NCBI RefSeq assembly: GCF_026213295.1
Contig: NC_079415.1
Span: forward strand, 22,096,639-22,160,638
Reading direction: 5' to 3'
Source of the DNA: Gadus chalcogrammus
Taxonomy: Eukaryota; Chordata; Actinopteri; Gadiformes; Gadidae
Length of the DNA stretch: 64,000 bases
Numbering within the stretch: the stretch's first letter is position 1; every line of letters begins with the position of its first letter. Made by a program: the position numbers and the translations under genes. The notes under the pieces are model-generated. The model saw nothing but the letters and a program-made list of their open reading frames with translations, was not told where the DNA came from and did not search any database. Below are positions 14,571 to 25,488 of this stretch, piece after piece.

Positions 14571-14891
14571 CGAGGGTATTCTTTCACCATGCAACGAGCC
14601 GATATTCGATGTGTCACGCGTTCAGGGTCAATTGGGTTTATGGGGCAATGCTGGAATGCAACTCTATTCGTCCCCACGAGATATCCCGTAGCGAACCGCT
14701 CTCACAGTCTCACCTCCTAATGTGGTTCCTATATAACTATGCAGAGTTTGGATTTTATCAACAGGTTCTGCCTACCTTTTGTTGGGCGCGCGCGAGGTGA
14801 GACTGCAGGAATCGGTCCGGTGCTCCGGGGTCTCGAGGTCGTGCCGCTCTCCGTCTCTCGTTTCCCAGTTGCGTGTTCAATTCAGAAAAAA

Positions 14892-14909
14892 TCACGTCGG
14901 AGGTCACCA
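14892..14909 (-). other. Retroviral primer-binding site
   Basis: Minus strand TGGTGACCTCCGACGTGA begins three bases inside the 5' LTR boundary with the TGG that pairs to a tRNA CCA end. I cannot assign the tRNA with confidence. Confidence 0.65.
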
Positions 14910-14912
14910 AAT

Positions 14913-15753
14913 TGAAGGGAAAAACGGTCTGTCTAGTTACTGGACCAGATAAAATGAGACGGAGAGGTAATAAAGTCTATCGGCACGAGGACCTTGGATT
15001 TATTAAGTAAAGTGGCAACGGTTATACAGAGTCATAAAGCGTGAGAAATCGAATATGTCTAAGTCCCTAATCAGCGCTGATGGTTCGTCCAGAGCTTCGC
15101 CTCCGTGGAAGGTCTGCTTCAGAAGAAGGGGGAGAAGTGTCTGTGTGATACAGTTTTATGCTGTATCTTCCTCTTGGTGAGGTGTGTGCGTTTGAGACGT
15201 ATGTGGTTCTGTGTGTCTTTGCGTGACCTTGGCTCTCAGGCCCTAGTGTATCTCCTCGTGTTCCTCCTGATGGGGGAGCGCCTCAAAGAGTCTCCTGATT
15301 GTGGCCCTCCCGTTCTGAGGATGAAACAGTGCAGTATCTTCCTCTTGGTGAGGTGTGTGCGTTTGAGACGTATGTGGTTCTGTGTGTCTTTGCGTGACCT
15401 TGGCTCTCAGGCCCTAGTGTATCTCCTCGTGTTCCTCCTGATGGGGGAGCGCCTCAAAGAGTCTCCTGATTGTGGCCCTCCCGTTCTGAGGATGAAACAG
15501 TGCATTGTCTGAGTGTTTACCATTTGCCTGGCGGAGAAATGGGGCCTTAGCTCTGGCCTCGACCTGACTATGTTATCATGTGTGTGTTATGTGTTTAAAA
15601 GTTGAATGTGACTGCCATGTGTTGTGCTCATCAGGCGTTAAGAGTTGACTATTGTAAGGTGACTGCCATGTGATGTGCTGATCAGGCTGGGGTAGGAGTT
15701 AGCTATATTTATAATGTACATGTGATGTGCTCAGCAGGTTATTTTGCCCAACA
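14913..15753 (-). repeat. 5' LTR of the endogenous retrovirus
   Basis: Same length (841 bp) and, by eye, same sequence as the 7942-8782 LTR, including the internal 171-bp duplication. On the minus strand it begins TGTTGGGCAAAATAACC and ends CCCTTCA. The ATAA target copy follows at 15754. Confidence 0.9.
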
Positions 15754-15756
15754 ATA

Positions 15757-15976
15757 AGCCTGTGTGATAGCATCACACAGCCAATGCGACAGCCGTTGTT
15801 TCGTCAGGGGGAGGCCCTGGGAATGTTCTCTGTAATGTACAAATAACTGTTGAGATTTGCACAGAGCCTCCGTGCGCTTCACATGACAGGCAAGCGCGCG
15901 TACGGGGCACAAGAGATGGGCTGTTGCCTCCTCCTCAGATTGATGAGGAGGGAGAGAGAAACCATTGAGTGTTATT
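15757..15976 (-). pseudogene. DIRS tyrosine recombinase, upstream part
   Basis: The minus strand reads HLLCPVRALACHV and TKQRLSHWLCDAI, a typical central part of DIRS recombinases, and is open up to the retroviral insertion at 15757. It continues in the 7941-7728 fragment. On its upstream side it is cut by the MITE at 15977. Confidence 0.65.
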
Positions 15977-16205
15977 CATAGGCGTCAATTACGGGGGGGA
16001 CGGGGGGGACATGTCCCCCCCACTATTTGAAATACGAATTTTGTCCCCACCACTCTCTCCTGAGCGTTGGGACGCGAGGAGGAATAACACTGTGACTGGG
16101 CAGCAGACTGCTGACACTATGAATGAGCTGCGTGTCATTCGTAGACAGAGAGCTCGTTTTAGCGGCCTACTCGCCACGTGTCATGCCAGGTATGACGTGG
16201 TGAGG
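15977..16205 (+). mobile_element. MITE terminus, second copy
   Basis: Starts CATAGGCGTCAATTACGG, then G runs and GGGGACATGTCCCC, matching the inverted copy at 5363-5270. It separates the recombinase and gag portions of the DIRS element. The right boundary is uncertain. Confidence 0.5.
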
Positions 16206-16216
16206 GGAAAGTAATG

Positions 16217-16830
16217 TAGGGCTGGCTCGATCAATAATACAAGGTTTATTGACGGCCTGCCTATATGTTGTGGGAGATGCGCGTAAAACAGTTATGGCCG
16301 GGCCGGCAGGCTCCGGCGTTCACTGTGTGGGGAGAAAACCGTCGTCTTTAGTAAAGAGGTGTTCCCCGCTGTCACACACTCCTTCCTTGCCACGTAATAG
16401 TCGACGCTTGTGGGGCGGGACATAGCCCCATGAGCCCGCTGTCCGAGGCTCTTGCTGGCCGCTCGCCGCCGCCTGCGATGGAGGTGGGCGGGGCTGGTAA
16501 GCAGGGCGAGGTTGGTTTCTTTAAATCAATGAAGGGCTGGCTCGACCAATGACACGAGGTGTATTGACGGCCCGCCCATACCAGAAGATGTGTGCGAAAC
16601 AGTTATGGCCGAGCCGGTAGGCTCCGGCGTTAACTGTGTGGGGAAAAAACAGCCGTCTTTAGTAAAGAGGTGTTTCTCGCTGTCACACGCTTCTCCCTCG
16701 CTCCGTAATTGCCTGCGGCGGCGCTTGTGGGGCGGGACATAGCCCCATGAGCCCGCTGCCCTGGGCCTTCGCTTGCCGCTCGCTGTAGCCTGGAATGTAG
16801 GGCGGGCGGGGCTGGTAAGCCTGGGGGCCA
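16217..16830. repeat. Diverged tandem duplication of about 315 bp
   Basis: Blocks from about 16217 and 16533 share AGGGCTGGCTCGA, GTTATGGCCG, GTCTTTAGTAAAGAGGTGTT and GGGGCGGGACATAGCCCCATGAGCCCGCTG with clear divergence. The unit covers the 3' part of the DIRS gag-like gene. Confidence 0.85.
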
Positions 16831-18000
16831 GGAGGAGGAGCTGCCGGCGCCGCGACAGTGACTGCCGGGGGCCTATGGCGGCGACGGGGGCTTGGAGCGG
16901 AGCGCTGCCGCCCGGGTGGAGGCGGAGGGCGGGAGACGTGTCTCCGGAATTTCTTTGCCTCCTCGGAAGCGGCCTGCATGTCATCCACCATAGATTACAG
17001 ACGGGGCCCGAACAGCACGTCCGGGCTGATGGGGCACTCCAGTAACTGCCGCCTCATCGGCTCAGGGATGCCCGGGGTGAGTGAGGCAGAGGATGACACC
17101 GGCGGTTTTCACCACGTCGACTGCCTGTTTGGCCAGACGATGAGGGTCAACCGCCATGGTGGAGATGTTATGCGCCAGCAGGGCGATGTTACTCATAACA
17201 GCCTCTTGCTGCATCATACACCGATGCGCTCTGTCTGTAAGCTTGACCGTCAGCTGGTCTTTGGGAGTGGGGCAGCGGTCGCTGAGCCCCGGATTCACTC
17301 CAAAGACAGCACACAGAGCGGGATCCAGCGGCGGTACCGCCCTGTAACCCCGGTCTGTCAGACAATCCGTCTTCGTGACCTGGATAAATGTTTTCACCGG
17401 GGCACTGAGCCTCCCGGGCTCCGCCGCAGCCCCACTGAAGTACGGGCTGATGGCGGGAAACATCGGCCAGATCGGGTCGAGACGGGCGGGGCGTGTCGCG
17501 GCCTCGAGCCCCCAGATGCCACGGAGCTGGTCCGGGCGTTGGGGGCCCTGAGGCATGGGCACTGAAAGGCCAAGGTTTGCGGCTGCCCTGGCGAAAAAAT
17601 GCCCGGTACCTCTGCCACCAAAGCTCCAACCACTGGAAGTGAGGTGGCGGCAGAGACGGGCACCGTCTGCTGCCCCGGGCCTCTCCGTTCAGAGAGGGGA
17701 AGCCGGGGGAGACACCCCCTCCTCATCGCGGTAGGAGTCATCTGACTCCGAGCTCACAAGGAGAGAGAGGGCATCGTCGAGCAGGACAGTAAAGGCGTCG
17801 GCCCGTTCAGAAATGGCGGCGGCAGTGTCGGCTCCGCGCTGTCTGGGCAGCGCAGCATAATGCCGACACAGGCATGGCGGCGAGAGCGCCAAGACGGCAT
17901 GTTCATGCCCAAGGCAGCCCTCGCACACCTCATGGCCGCCATACGGCAAGATGTAACCCGCGTTACATGTCTTGCAGATGCCGTTCGCCGTTGAGTCCAT
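16526..18000 (-). pseudogene. DIRS gag-like ORF1
   Basis: The ATG at 18000 opens MDSTANGICKTC, followed by a Cys/His cluster (CxxC...HEVCEGCLGHEH) typical of DIRS/Ngaro ORF1 proteins. Downstream pieces include KDQLTVKLTDRAH (near 17240) and EEAKKFRRHVSRPPPPP (near 16940). The pieces lie in different frames, so at least two frameshifts separate them. Structural protein of a retrotransposon; no host role inferred. The 235-codon open frame on the opposite strand is a GC-rich shadow. Confidence 0.7.
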
Positions 18001-18049
18001 AATATCTATTTATTTACTTCAGTATGCTTCAGGATCGTCCTGAAGAAAA

Positions 18050-18203
18050 TGGGAGCAGAACGTCCGCCGGCGCCCGACTATATCTGCGAAATGCGGACGT
18101 TGTTGAGGCACGCCGCACGCGGACGTAATTGAGGCCCACGCCGTTGGTGGGCGGGGATTACAAATTTTTCAGTGCTACGGCACACGCCTAGGGATAACCC
18201 AAT
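18050..18203. repeat. DIRS right inverted terminal repeat
   Basis: Reverse complement of 7190-7350: GTCCGCCGGCGCCCGACTAT, then GGCCCACGCCG, then ACGCCTAGGGATAACCCAAT. It sits just upstream of the gag ATG. Confidence 0.8.
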
Positions 18204-18883
18204 GGCAGAAGACAGGGGAAGGGGGCGTGCCTCCGAGAGATGCCACAAGAAAGCTGGGAGATCTTCGACTTTCGACTCGGAAGTCTGGCGTCTGAGGATT
18301 GAGAAACACACGAGCATCTGGATCACACCATAACACAGGGGCGGCGGTGCTTTTTTATTCCCGTAACCCTTCACTGGTTTGATCAAGCTTTAAAGTGTTG
18401 AGATTTTCAGAAACATCGACATTGCTTCGAGTTTTCCTATTGCCTCGACTCAAAACAGCCTGTGATGGATAATCCAAGAAAGCACTTACGAGTATCGGAT
18501 AAGTTTGGGTTTATTGCTAATAGTCTTAAATACGACCCGCACTGATCGTTGTAACTGCAATAATAGAGCATCGCCTAATGATGAAGTGCATGACATGTGG
18601 GAATTGAACCCCGGACGTCTGCTGATAGACTGTCACGATACCACGCCTCCAACTACAAGTGTTGTCGGTGGAAGAACTATACTACAATGTATTATTTAAT
18701 ATAATCTAATGTCATTATATCAATTCTTATATTCAGAAACACTGGTGAGTCAACATCAACGATATAATGTTTATTCAAGGATAGCAACACACCGGGCGGC
18801 TATGGTAGATTCATTTTATTTTCTGGATGCAGTGCATTCAATCAAATTTTGCAGCACTGACAAACAAGGTTTAAATAAAACAT
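18204..18883. other. No gene recognised
   Basis: Short open frames only. A tRNA-like B-box (GGGTTCAATTCCC on the minus strand near 18605) has no convincing A-box partner. Confidence 0.5.
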
Positions 18884-20024
18884 TAGGGCTGTCAAAAGAT
18901 AAAAAAAATTAATCTGATTAATCACAGGGTAGCTGTGGATTAATCACGATTAATCACGATTAATTACCATTCATAAATATGCCCGAATTTCTGAATTTCT
19001 CTGTATATTGTTGTAGGAACGGAAAGATAAATGACAGAAGGTGGATATATAGGCATTTAGCATGTTCTTTTATTCATGAAAGAATCCAGATGATGGTGTT
19101 ATTAATAATGAAAAATAAAATCGAACTTAAACATACCACACCATATTTCAATTTTTGTTTTGTGCCAGTCTCTTTGCAATGCCTATGAGCATATAACATT
19201 TTTATTTTTATTTTTTTAATCAAACTTAAAGATAACAGTCATCCCAAACGTTATGGGCATCTTAGCCATTGCTAAGTTTAGAATGGTTAAACATTGGTTG
19301 AACATTTTGCCTTTTTTAAATTAACAAACTACCACACATAAAATGTGTCTCTCTTGGCTATTCTTCTTTTAGCCAGTTGCTGAGGCAAACTAACTGGTTG
19401 ACATTTTCTGAAAGTAAGGCTGACCGTTTCTTTTGCACGATGTGGCCTGCCACTGAGAAGAGTCTTTCACATGGAACTGTGGATGCAGGAGTCGCTAGAT
19501 ATTTGCGAGCCAGCAGGGCCAGCTTGTCATGGGCTCCTGAATGAGCAGACCACCACTGCAATGGACAGTCCTCCATACTAATGCAGGGCTCTGCCCTGTA
19601 CCTGTGTATGTCTCTGCCAGGCTGCACCTCCTCATCAGAATCAGAATCTGAGCACATTTGTAGGAGCAGGCTCATTTTCTTCTTGGGTGGCCCATCTTCA
19701 GAAGTCTGTGGAGACCTTCTTGGTGATTGTTCATGCAGCATGCCTCCCAGTGTGGTCCACACCTCTTCTCTTTCACTCTTGGGCAGGGTCTTCAAGTCTT
19801 TAAAGCGTGGATCCAGGGCCGTTGCAAGCTTGAGCCATGCGTTGTTGGTCTTTTCTTGGCGGGAGGCTAGGTCTTCTTTGAATGCCGTCTTAAATCGCAC
19901 CACATATGCAGGGTCCTCATCAGAGACCTCCATTACACGACGCAAGTGGCAGAGGGCAGGCAGTACAACAGAGCAGGATACATAGGCCTCCCCACCCAGG
20001 ATCTCAGTTACATACAGTTGAATG

Positions 20025-20025
<1 letters not shown>

Positions 20026-20097
<72 letters not shown>
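20026..20097. repeat. (CA)n microsatellite in the hAT transposase intron
   Basis: About 36 CA dinucleotides, again GT-rich on the transposase sense strand as in the piggyBac intron. Confidence 0.97.
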
Positions 20098-20098
<1 letters not shown>

Positions 20099-21187
20099 TA
20101 AGTTATTACAACAGAAGTTGGTAGTTTACAAAAAGGTAACATATAATTTCAATTTAATTAATTACATTTTATTTCAAACTATAGGCCTATTAATAATTAA
20201 TATGTGGATTACTTACCGACAGGGCTCTAGAAGAGTCTCAAGTCTTTGCACCTTGTCCCATTCTGGTGGTGTCAGCATAATGAGTTTGTGCTGCTGTTGG
20301 TCCAGGGTTGCTTTTATTGCTGCTTGATTGCGGTTCAGACGCTTGACCATTTCCACCGTCGAATTCCAACGTGTTGGAACGTCCTGGACCAGCGGCTCCT
20401 GCTTCTGTCCAAGGGCAGCTTGTTGTGCTTGAAGCTCCGTGGTGTTTGCCGGACTGTGTTTGAAGTGGCCCACAATTTTGCGAGACTTGGACAATGCATG
20501 CACAAATCCGCTGTCAGAGAGGCTCACCGTGATGCTTCTCTGTAGGATGTGAGCTATGCAAGGCATGTGCTCAAATGTCAAAAGTCTAGCCGCAGCGATC
20601 ATATTGCGTGCGCTGTCGGTCCCTATAGTTGTGACTTTTCCTTCTATTTCCCACTTGCGTGCTACTGTTAGGAACTGCTCTGCACATGCTTCTGCAAAGT
20701 GACGCTCTTCTGTTTTCATTGTAGTTAGCGCAAACGACTTCAGTTCCCATGTTTTAGTGATATGATGTGCAGTTACACCCAGGTAATTGTTGTTACTCAC
20801 AGAGGTCCAGTGGTCTCTTTTCCGTTTTGTAGAGGTCGTGGATTTTAGTCATTACTGTGCCTCTTGACGGTGGCTTGTAGAATGCGTCGCGTGAAGCAAC
20901 TTGTAACACTTCCGCGAGGCCCTTGTCCTAGACAATATTAATCGTCCGACAGTCTTTTGCAATCCATTTGGCAATTTTTTGGGTCAAGTTCTCAGAAATA
21001 GACTTACTTAGGCCTAATGCACGGCCTTCGGTGAGCGTTGTCTGAAGCAAGCCCCCTGGTCTTGCCCCAGAACTTGAAGAGCCGACAAACGCATGCTTAG
21101 CGTTGATATGGTACTTTAGGCTGGAAGTGCTTCGGTGAAACGAAAACTCCTTCTTGCAGAGTGTGCAAATCACTGCTTGTTTATTAA

Positions 21188-22296
21188 AGGGGTAGTTCGG
21201 AATTTTGGACATAGGGCCTGATTCCCAAGTGAGCTTTGGTATTCTTTATCACTGGAGACAGTTTTCAACCCATTTCATTCAGTCTTTCTAGTTGCAGAGT
21301 TCGCTGGTGCTAGGCTAGCGCACGTCAACGGGCAATGCTAGCCTGCTATTAAAAACAGTGTTACCCACTCCACAGTACACCTGAGGTAAATCAATTATAA
21401 CGACAGACTATAAATTTAAATGTCTGTTTATAGAATAATGTTAGAAATAAAACCAACCTTGCATTGCATGAATCATCGAGGGACTACTTTCTCAGCAGAA
21501 GCGGAATTTTACTATGCGCCGGTTAGTTTTGTAACCGAATCACGACAGAAGAACGTAAACAGAGAAGCGTGGGACAGAAGCGCAATTGAACGACAAGGCA
21601 ACATGGTGGTTCAGTGTGCTTTTAGAAATTGTAGAAATATACGCTACAGATGGGCACCACAAAGTTTCCACCAATTTCCAGTGCGAGATCTAGAAAGGAC
21701 TCAACGGTGGCTTGTTGCTGCTGGCTTGGACATCAAAACACCGGCTCGTACATGTACGGTTGGTTGGATACAACACATTCCTCATAATCGTCTTCAAAAG
21801 CAAATGCATCGCTAAGTCCTCCAAACGTGGCCATATCTTGTTAATTGAATACGCTAATGGAATTCCTTCGTTCACTGTACTCTGCGTTTGTAGCAATGAC
21901 AGCGGCAGGTAAACAAACTAGAGCCGGTAACCTAGGTATCAGTCCGCCACTGCCGTAGCCTACTACCAGGAATATAACACTGCTGCTGTGACCCAGCAAT
22001 TCCCTCAAAATGCAATGCAATGCAAGGTTGGTTTTATTTCTAACATTATTCTATAAACAGACATTTAAATTTATAGTCTGTCGTTATAATTGATTTACCT
22101 CGGGTGTACTGTGGAGTGGGTAACACTGTTTTTAATAGCAGGCTAGCATTGCCCGTTGACGTGCACTAGCCTAGCACGAGCGAACTCTGCAACTAGAACG
22201 ACTGAATGAAATGGGTTGAAAACTGTCTCCAGTGATAAAGAATACCAAAGCTCACTTGGGAATCAGGCCCTATGTCCAAAATTCCGAACTACCCCT
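21188..22296. mobile_element. Kolobok-like TTAA-flanked transposon
   Basis: 1109 bp beginning AGGGGTAGTTCGGAATTTTG and ending in its reverse complement, with inverted arms of over 200 bp (to about 21420 and from about 22045). TTAA occurs at 21184-21187 and 22297-22300. The target frame of the hAT transposase (GTL followed by NKQAV) is continuous when the element and one TTAA are subtracted. TTAA targets and a THAP-like segment inside fit the Kolobok superfamily. Confidence 0.85.
21603..21815 (+). pseudogene. THAP-like zinc-finger fragment
   Basis: The ATG at 21603 opens MVVQCAFRNC, then FHQFPVRD and RTQRWLVAAG, matching the N-terminal half of a THAP finger (C-x4-C, FP, W). The expected C-x2-H end is not visible; the frame ends after KQMHR. 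It is likely the remnant of a Kolobok THAP transposase. Confidence 0.6.
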
Positions 22297-22639
22297 TTAA
22301 GTGTTCCATCTTTGTTTTTTTTATATTCAAACTTTCCATCCAGAGGGCCAACAACTTCTTTCGGTTCTGTATCCATCTTGTGTCTCAGTCAAAACTCTAG
22401 AGTGGCAAATAGCGGCGGGCAAATAGCGGCGGCAAGTGCTGGAGCGGGAAATATTGGGCGGGTCATTTTGCGCATGTGTTAATGCGTTAAAGAAATTAAC
22501 GCGTTAATTCAACAAATTAATCATCCTGCGTTAACGCGTTAATTTTGACAGCCCTATAAAACATACATGCAGATTTTATTCACAAGGGATCAAAACACTG
22601 TCCTCTGTTAATCCCAAAGTGTCGGGTCAGTGACATTTA

Positions 22640-23020
22640 TAGGGTCAGAACAGTCTTATTAATAATGAATGCACAGAGAAGGATTCACAAATGTATTTTG
22701 TGATTTATATATAAAGTACTCTCTTCTCACAAATAAATTTCAATGCACACACAAATGGATATCGGTATGTATATATGTAATATAAATCCATAATCAAAAA
22801 TTATTTTCACAAACGCATTTCTGATCCACACACAAATGTGTCTTGTTTTAAATAAATGTAATATAAACCCATGAATATATTAATTAAAAAAGAAAAATGC
22901 AATTCTCATCAAAAATGTATTTGGATGTTGTTACATTTATATACAAACTATTAAACTTGAATTAACAAGACGCTTTTCATATGTGAACTGTTTTGCAATT
23001 GTGTGTGGACTGGGCCCGGT
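22640..23020 (+). repeat. Left arm of a long inverted repeat
   Basis: Starts near AGGGTCAGAACAGTCTTATTA and runs to CAAGACGCTTTTCATATGTGAACTG...CTGGGCCC. Its reverse complement is at 28885-28535. The arms contain repeated CACAAATGTATTT-like motifs. Confidence 0.8.
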
Positions 23021-23032
23021 TTCCCGAAAGGA

Positions 23033-24115
23033 TCGTGCGTTCACGCCAAACGCGACGGGGAGACAAGATCCCATACAAAGTGAACGTAGAGACACGTACC
23101 GGGCAAATTTATTTTCGAAAGTTTGGATTTATCACGCGACACTTTCGCTCGAGGATGGCCGTAGCGGATGGCCGTAGCGCTGGGTGCTCTCACGGTGCGT
23201 TCACACCAAACGCGAAATTTGTCGCCCGTTCGCGTTGTCCCCAAAGTTTTGTCGCGCCACACATCATAATCTATCGCTGTGCAAGTTTTGTCGAATTTGT
23301 CGCGCCACAACAAGATAACCACCATTGCATGTCTTTACCTTTTGTGGAAGAGGGAGAGACGTCGGAGGTCCCGACGCAGTATATTCATAATATTGTAATG
23401 ACCACGGAAGAGGCATTGAATGAAGTATTGAATAGACAGAGATTTATTAGATAGGCCTACCTAATAAACCGTTGGAACACACAAGACCGGAAACATAGCA
23501 ACGCCGGTAAACAAACCCTGCCAAGGCCAATCCCTATGAGAGCTCCCCGCGCTACGGCCATCCGGAGGCGCACAGAGCTTTTGGCCGTGATATTATATAT
23601 ACAAATATATTATATACTATTATATTATATATAGAGCTCCGGGAGTCCCAAACGGCAACATTCACTTTCTCCTCCATGCTGCAGTTCACCAGTGTGCACT
23701 GAGTTTGACGGTTGAACGCTGATTGGCTGTTACGTTACACATGTGACTCAGTGGCCACGCTGTTGAACGCTGATTGGCTGTCATCACGCGAAATTCGAGT
23801 CAAAGTCAAAATATTTCAACTCGAGCGAATTTGTCGTGCCACAAATCCTCGTGAACGCGCTCGCCTGTGCACGGCGAAAGTGTGGCGTGACAAATCAAAA
23901 CTTGTTGCCGGTTTTCTCTCGCGAAAATGGTGGTTATCTCGGCCGTGGTTGAGAATGAATTGGCATGAAGCACCGTTGTTGGCCAAAAGTTGTGGCGCGA
24001 CAAATTCGCCCAAAACTTGCACAGCAACAGATTATGATTTGTGGCGCGACAAAACCTTGGCGACAACGCGAACGGGCGACAAATGTCGCGTTTGGTGTGA
24101 ATGCACAGACGTGAA
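23033..24115. mobile_element. Rearranged Harbinger-like fragments
   Basis: GCGTTCAC(A/G)CCAAACGCG termini occur at 23038 and 23193 (+) and at 24080-24110 (inverted). Between them, 23445-23900 is the reverse complement of the 4612-5175 fragment, including the MEEKV MADF start near 23680 on the minus strand. GTCGCGCCACA subrepeats recur in both directions. No intact gene. Confidence 0.6.
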
Positions 24116-25219
24116 GTGCGTCGTACGAGCGTCGTACAGTTTTCACTCCGTTTGGTAACGAACGCTCGTAGCTAACGAGGACTCGGATACTCGTAGGAGG
24201 CAAGAGCATCGTAGCCTACTATAGCCTCAGTGGCGTCACCAGCGGACATTCCTAGTATTGGATGCGTTTTATTAAAACACATCCAATACCACGGAATGCC
24301 CAGCTTGAGCAATTTCGCAACCAAAACCAGTGGTTACCGGTGATGTATTACTCATAGACTACTGTTAGATTTAAACAGCAAAGATAGAGACATGTTAGAA
24401 GTCAACAACAACATAATTTATTGCAGCAATTAAAAATTCCAAAAATACATGCGCAGCCGAAATTTACCGATCAAACGCCACGTCACAAGGCATATAATAA
24501 AATCAAATAATTCCATTGCTCTTATGTGGAAGGTCGCTTTTGAGCTGAACTTGCTGTCTCCCTCTGATTTTAATTCAACCATCGTGGTTAAAATGTCCTC
24601 ATATTGATCAATGACAGAAGACATAGGCTAGATATGCATCATCCTGAGACCAGTGGGTGTCGGGAGAATTTCTGCAGGCGTTTTTTGTTGCGATTGTTTG
24701 CATTAAGCACTGTAGGCGCTTCGGTGAGGCTGTGATGAAGTTCACTATTTATTGGACACTGTCTCTAGACAGTAACGAACATCCCTGACCCTGACCATAG
24801 TTAATCGCGTTTGTAGTCTACCCTCAGACGTGAACTCATTATTGCATGCGGGTGTTTTCATTCATAAAAAAATTAAAACATTCGGGAGTTTGCAATCATA
24901 CAAATTATTCTACAGAGGTCAGAGACTCTGTGCGCAGCCCCGCCTTCCCCAGTGAACCAAGAAAGCCTGCGCCGTGACGAACGGGGGATTTGACCCCCTC
25001 GGTTAGGAAACTTGAGATAAGAAGGTGAAATCGCCGGGCGTGCCAAGCTGCGACCGAACCAACTCGGCAGTGTAAAAAGACCTATAGCCAGGGTTCGAGT
25101 TAGGTGGGAGCCAGTGGGAGCTGAGCTCCCATAGAGAGAGGTCTGACTCCCATGAAAGCAGCAAACTCAAATATCTGTGGGGTTCTCTGAAAATACAGCA
25201 GCATGATATTGTAATTACA
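24116..25219. other. No gene recognised
   Basis: One short perfect hairpin, GTATTGGATG...CATCCAATAC (24254-24292), with otherwise unassigned sequence. Not coding by any motif I can see. Confidence 0.5.
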
Positions 25220-25488
25220 CAGGGTGTCCGCGGAGGTCTTAAAAGTCTTAAAAAGTCTTAAATTCATTTTTCTAAATTTAAGGCCTTAAAAAGTCTTAAA
25301 TTCGTCAAAAATGTCATATGCTGGTCTTAAATTTATAACTCGAAGGTCTTAAATTTGTCGGGGCAGGGTTATTTAATTTTTTTTTTTTCTCGCGGGACTT
25401 TTCGGGAAGGAGATGTACGAGGGGCTACTTTCTTGCTAGCTGCATATATAAATGGATGTCTGCGGGCTTGCTAGCTAGTCTGCAACAA

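Larger units (their letters stand above)
7942..15753 (-). mobile_element. Endogenous retrovirus, minus orientation, decayed interior
   Basis: Two 841-bp LTRs (7942-8782 and 14913-15753) start TG and end CA and are flanked by the 4-bp duplication ATAA (7938-7941 and 15754-15757). In minus orientation a primer-binding-site-like sequence follows the 5' LTR and a polypurine tract precedes the 3' LTR. Remains of integrase and an envelope transmembrane subunit lie at 10.1-11.1 kb. Most of the expected gag-pol space (about 11.1-14.9 kb) is low-complexity and tandem repeats. It cannot encode retroviral proteins; any mobility would have been in trans. Confidence 0.85.
7110..18203 (-). mobile_element. 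DIRS-like tyrosine-recombinase retrotransposon, deleted and interrupted
   Basis: A block at 7190-7350 recurs in inverse orientation at 18203-18055, giving inverted terminal repeats. Between them on the minus strand are a gag-like gene (18000 to about 16530) and a tyrosine recombinase (15975-15757 continuing at 7941-7728). Inverted ends plus a tyrosine recombinase in place of integrase define the DIRS order. Reverse transcriptase/RNase H are absent, so an internal deletion removed them. An endogenous retrovirus (7942-15753) and a MITE (15977) were inserted later. Confidence 0.75.
19358..22376 (-). pseudogene. hAT transposase, ZBED-like, broken
   Basis: The ATG at 22376 opens MDTEPKEVVG. The first exon is interrupted at 22300-21184 by a Kolobok-like element and resumes at 21183 with a BED finger (CTLCKKEF...HINAKH). 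A stop follows TINIV near 20930, and the frame shifts near 20815 before NNNYLGV. The catalytic region (20800-20213: TIGTDSARN, PTRWNS) and the C-terminal dimerisation domain (YLATPASTVPCERLFSV, 19490-19360) are well preserved. A (CA)n-containing intron separates the last two parts. Family members move hAT elements by cut and paste; this copy cannot be full-length. Confidence 0.85.
18884..22556 (-). mobile_element. hAT transposon, BED/ZBED type
   Basis: Terminal inverted repeat TAGGGCTGTCAAAA at both ends, bordered by a perfect 8-bp target duplication TAAAACAT (18876-18883 and 22557-22564), the hAT hallmark. Subterminal GATTAATCAC and AACGCGTTAA repeats are present. It contains a broken transposase and a nested TTAA-flanked element. 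Confidence 0.93.

Noticed and set aside
16858..17565. 235-codon + strand frame
   Set aside because: It lies opposite the DIRS gag-like gene in GC-rich DNA; the minus strand has the recognisable protein.
18560..18625. tRNA-like B-box, possible tRNA gene or SINE head
   Set aside because: No A-box at the right distance and no cloverleaf could be drawn.
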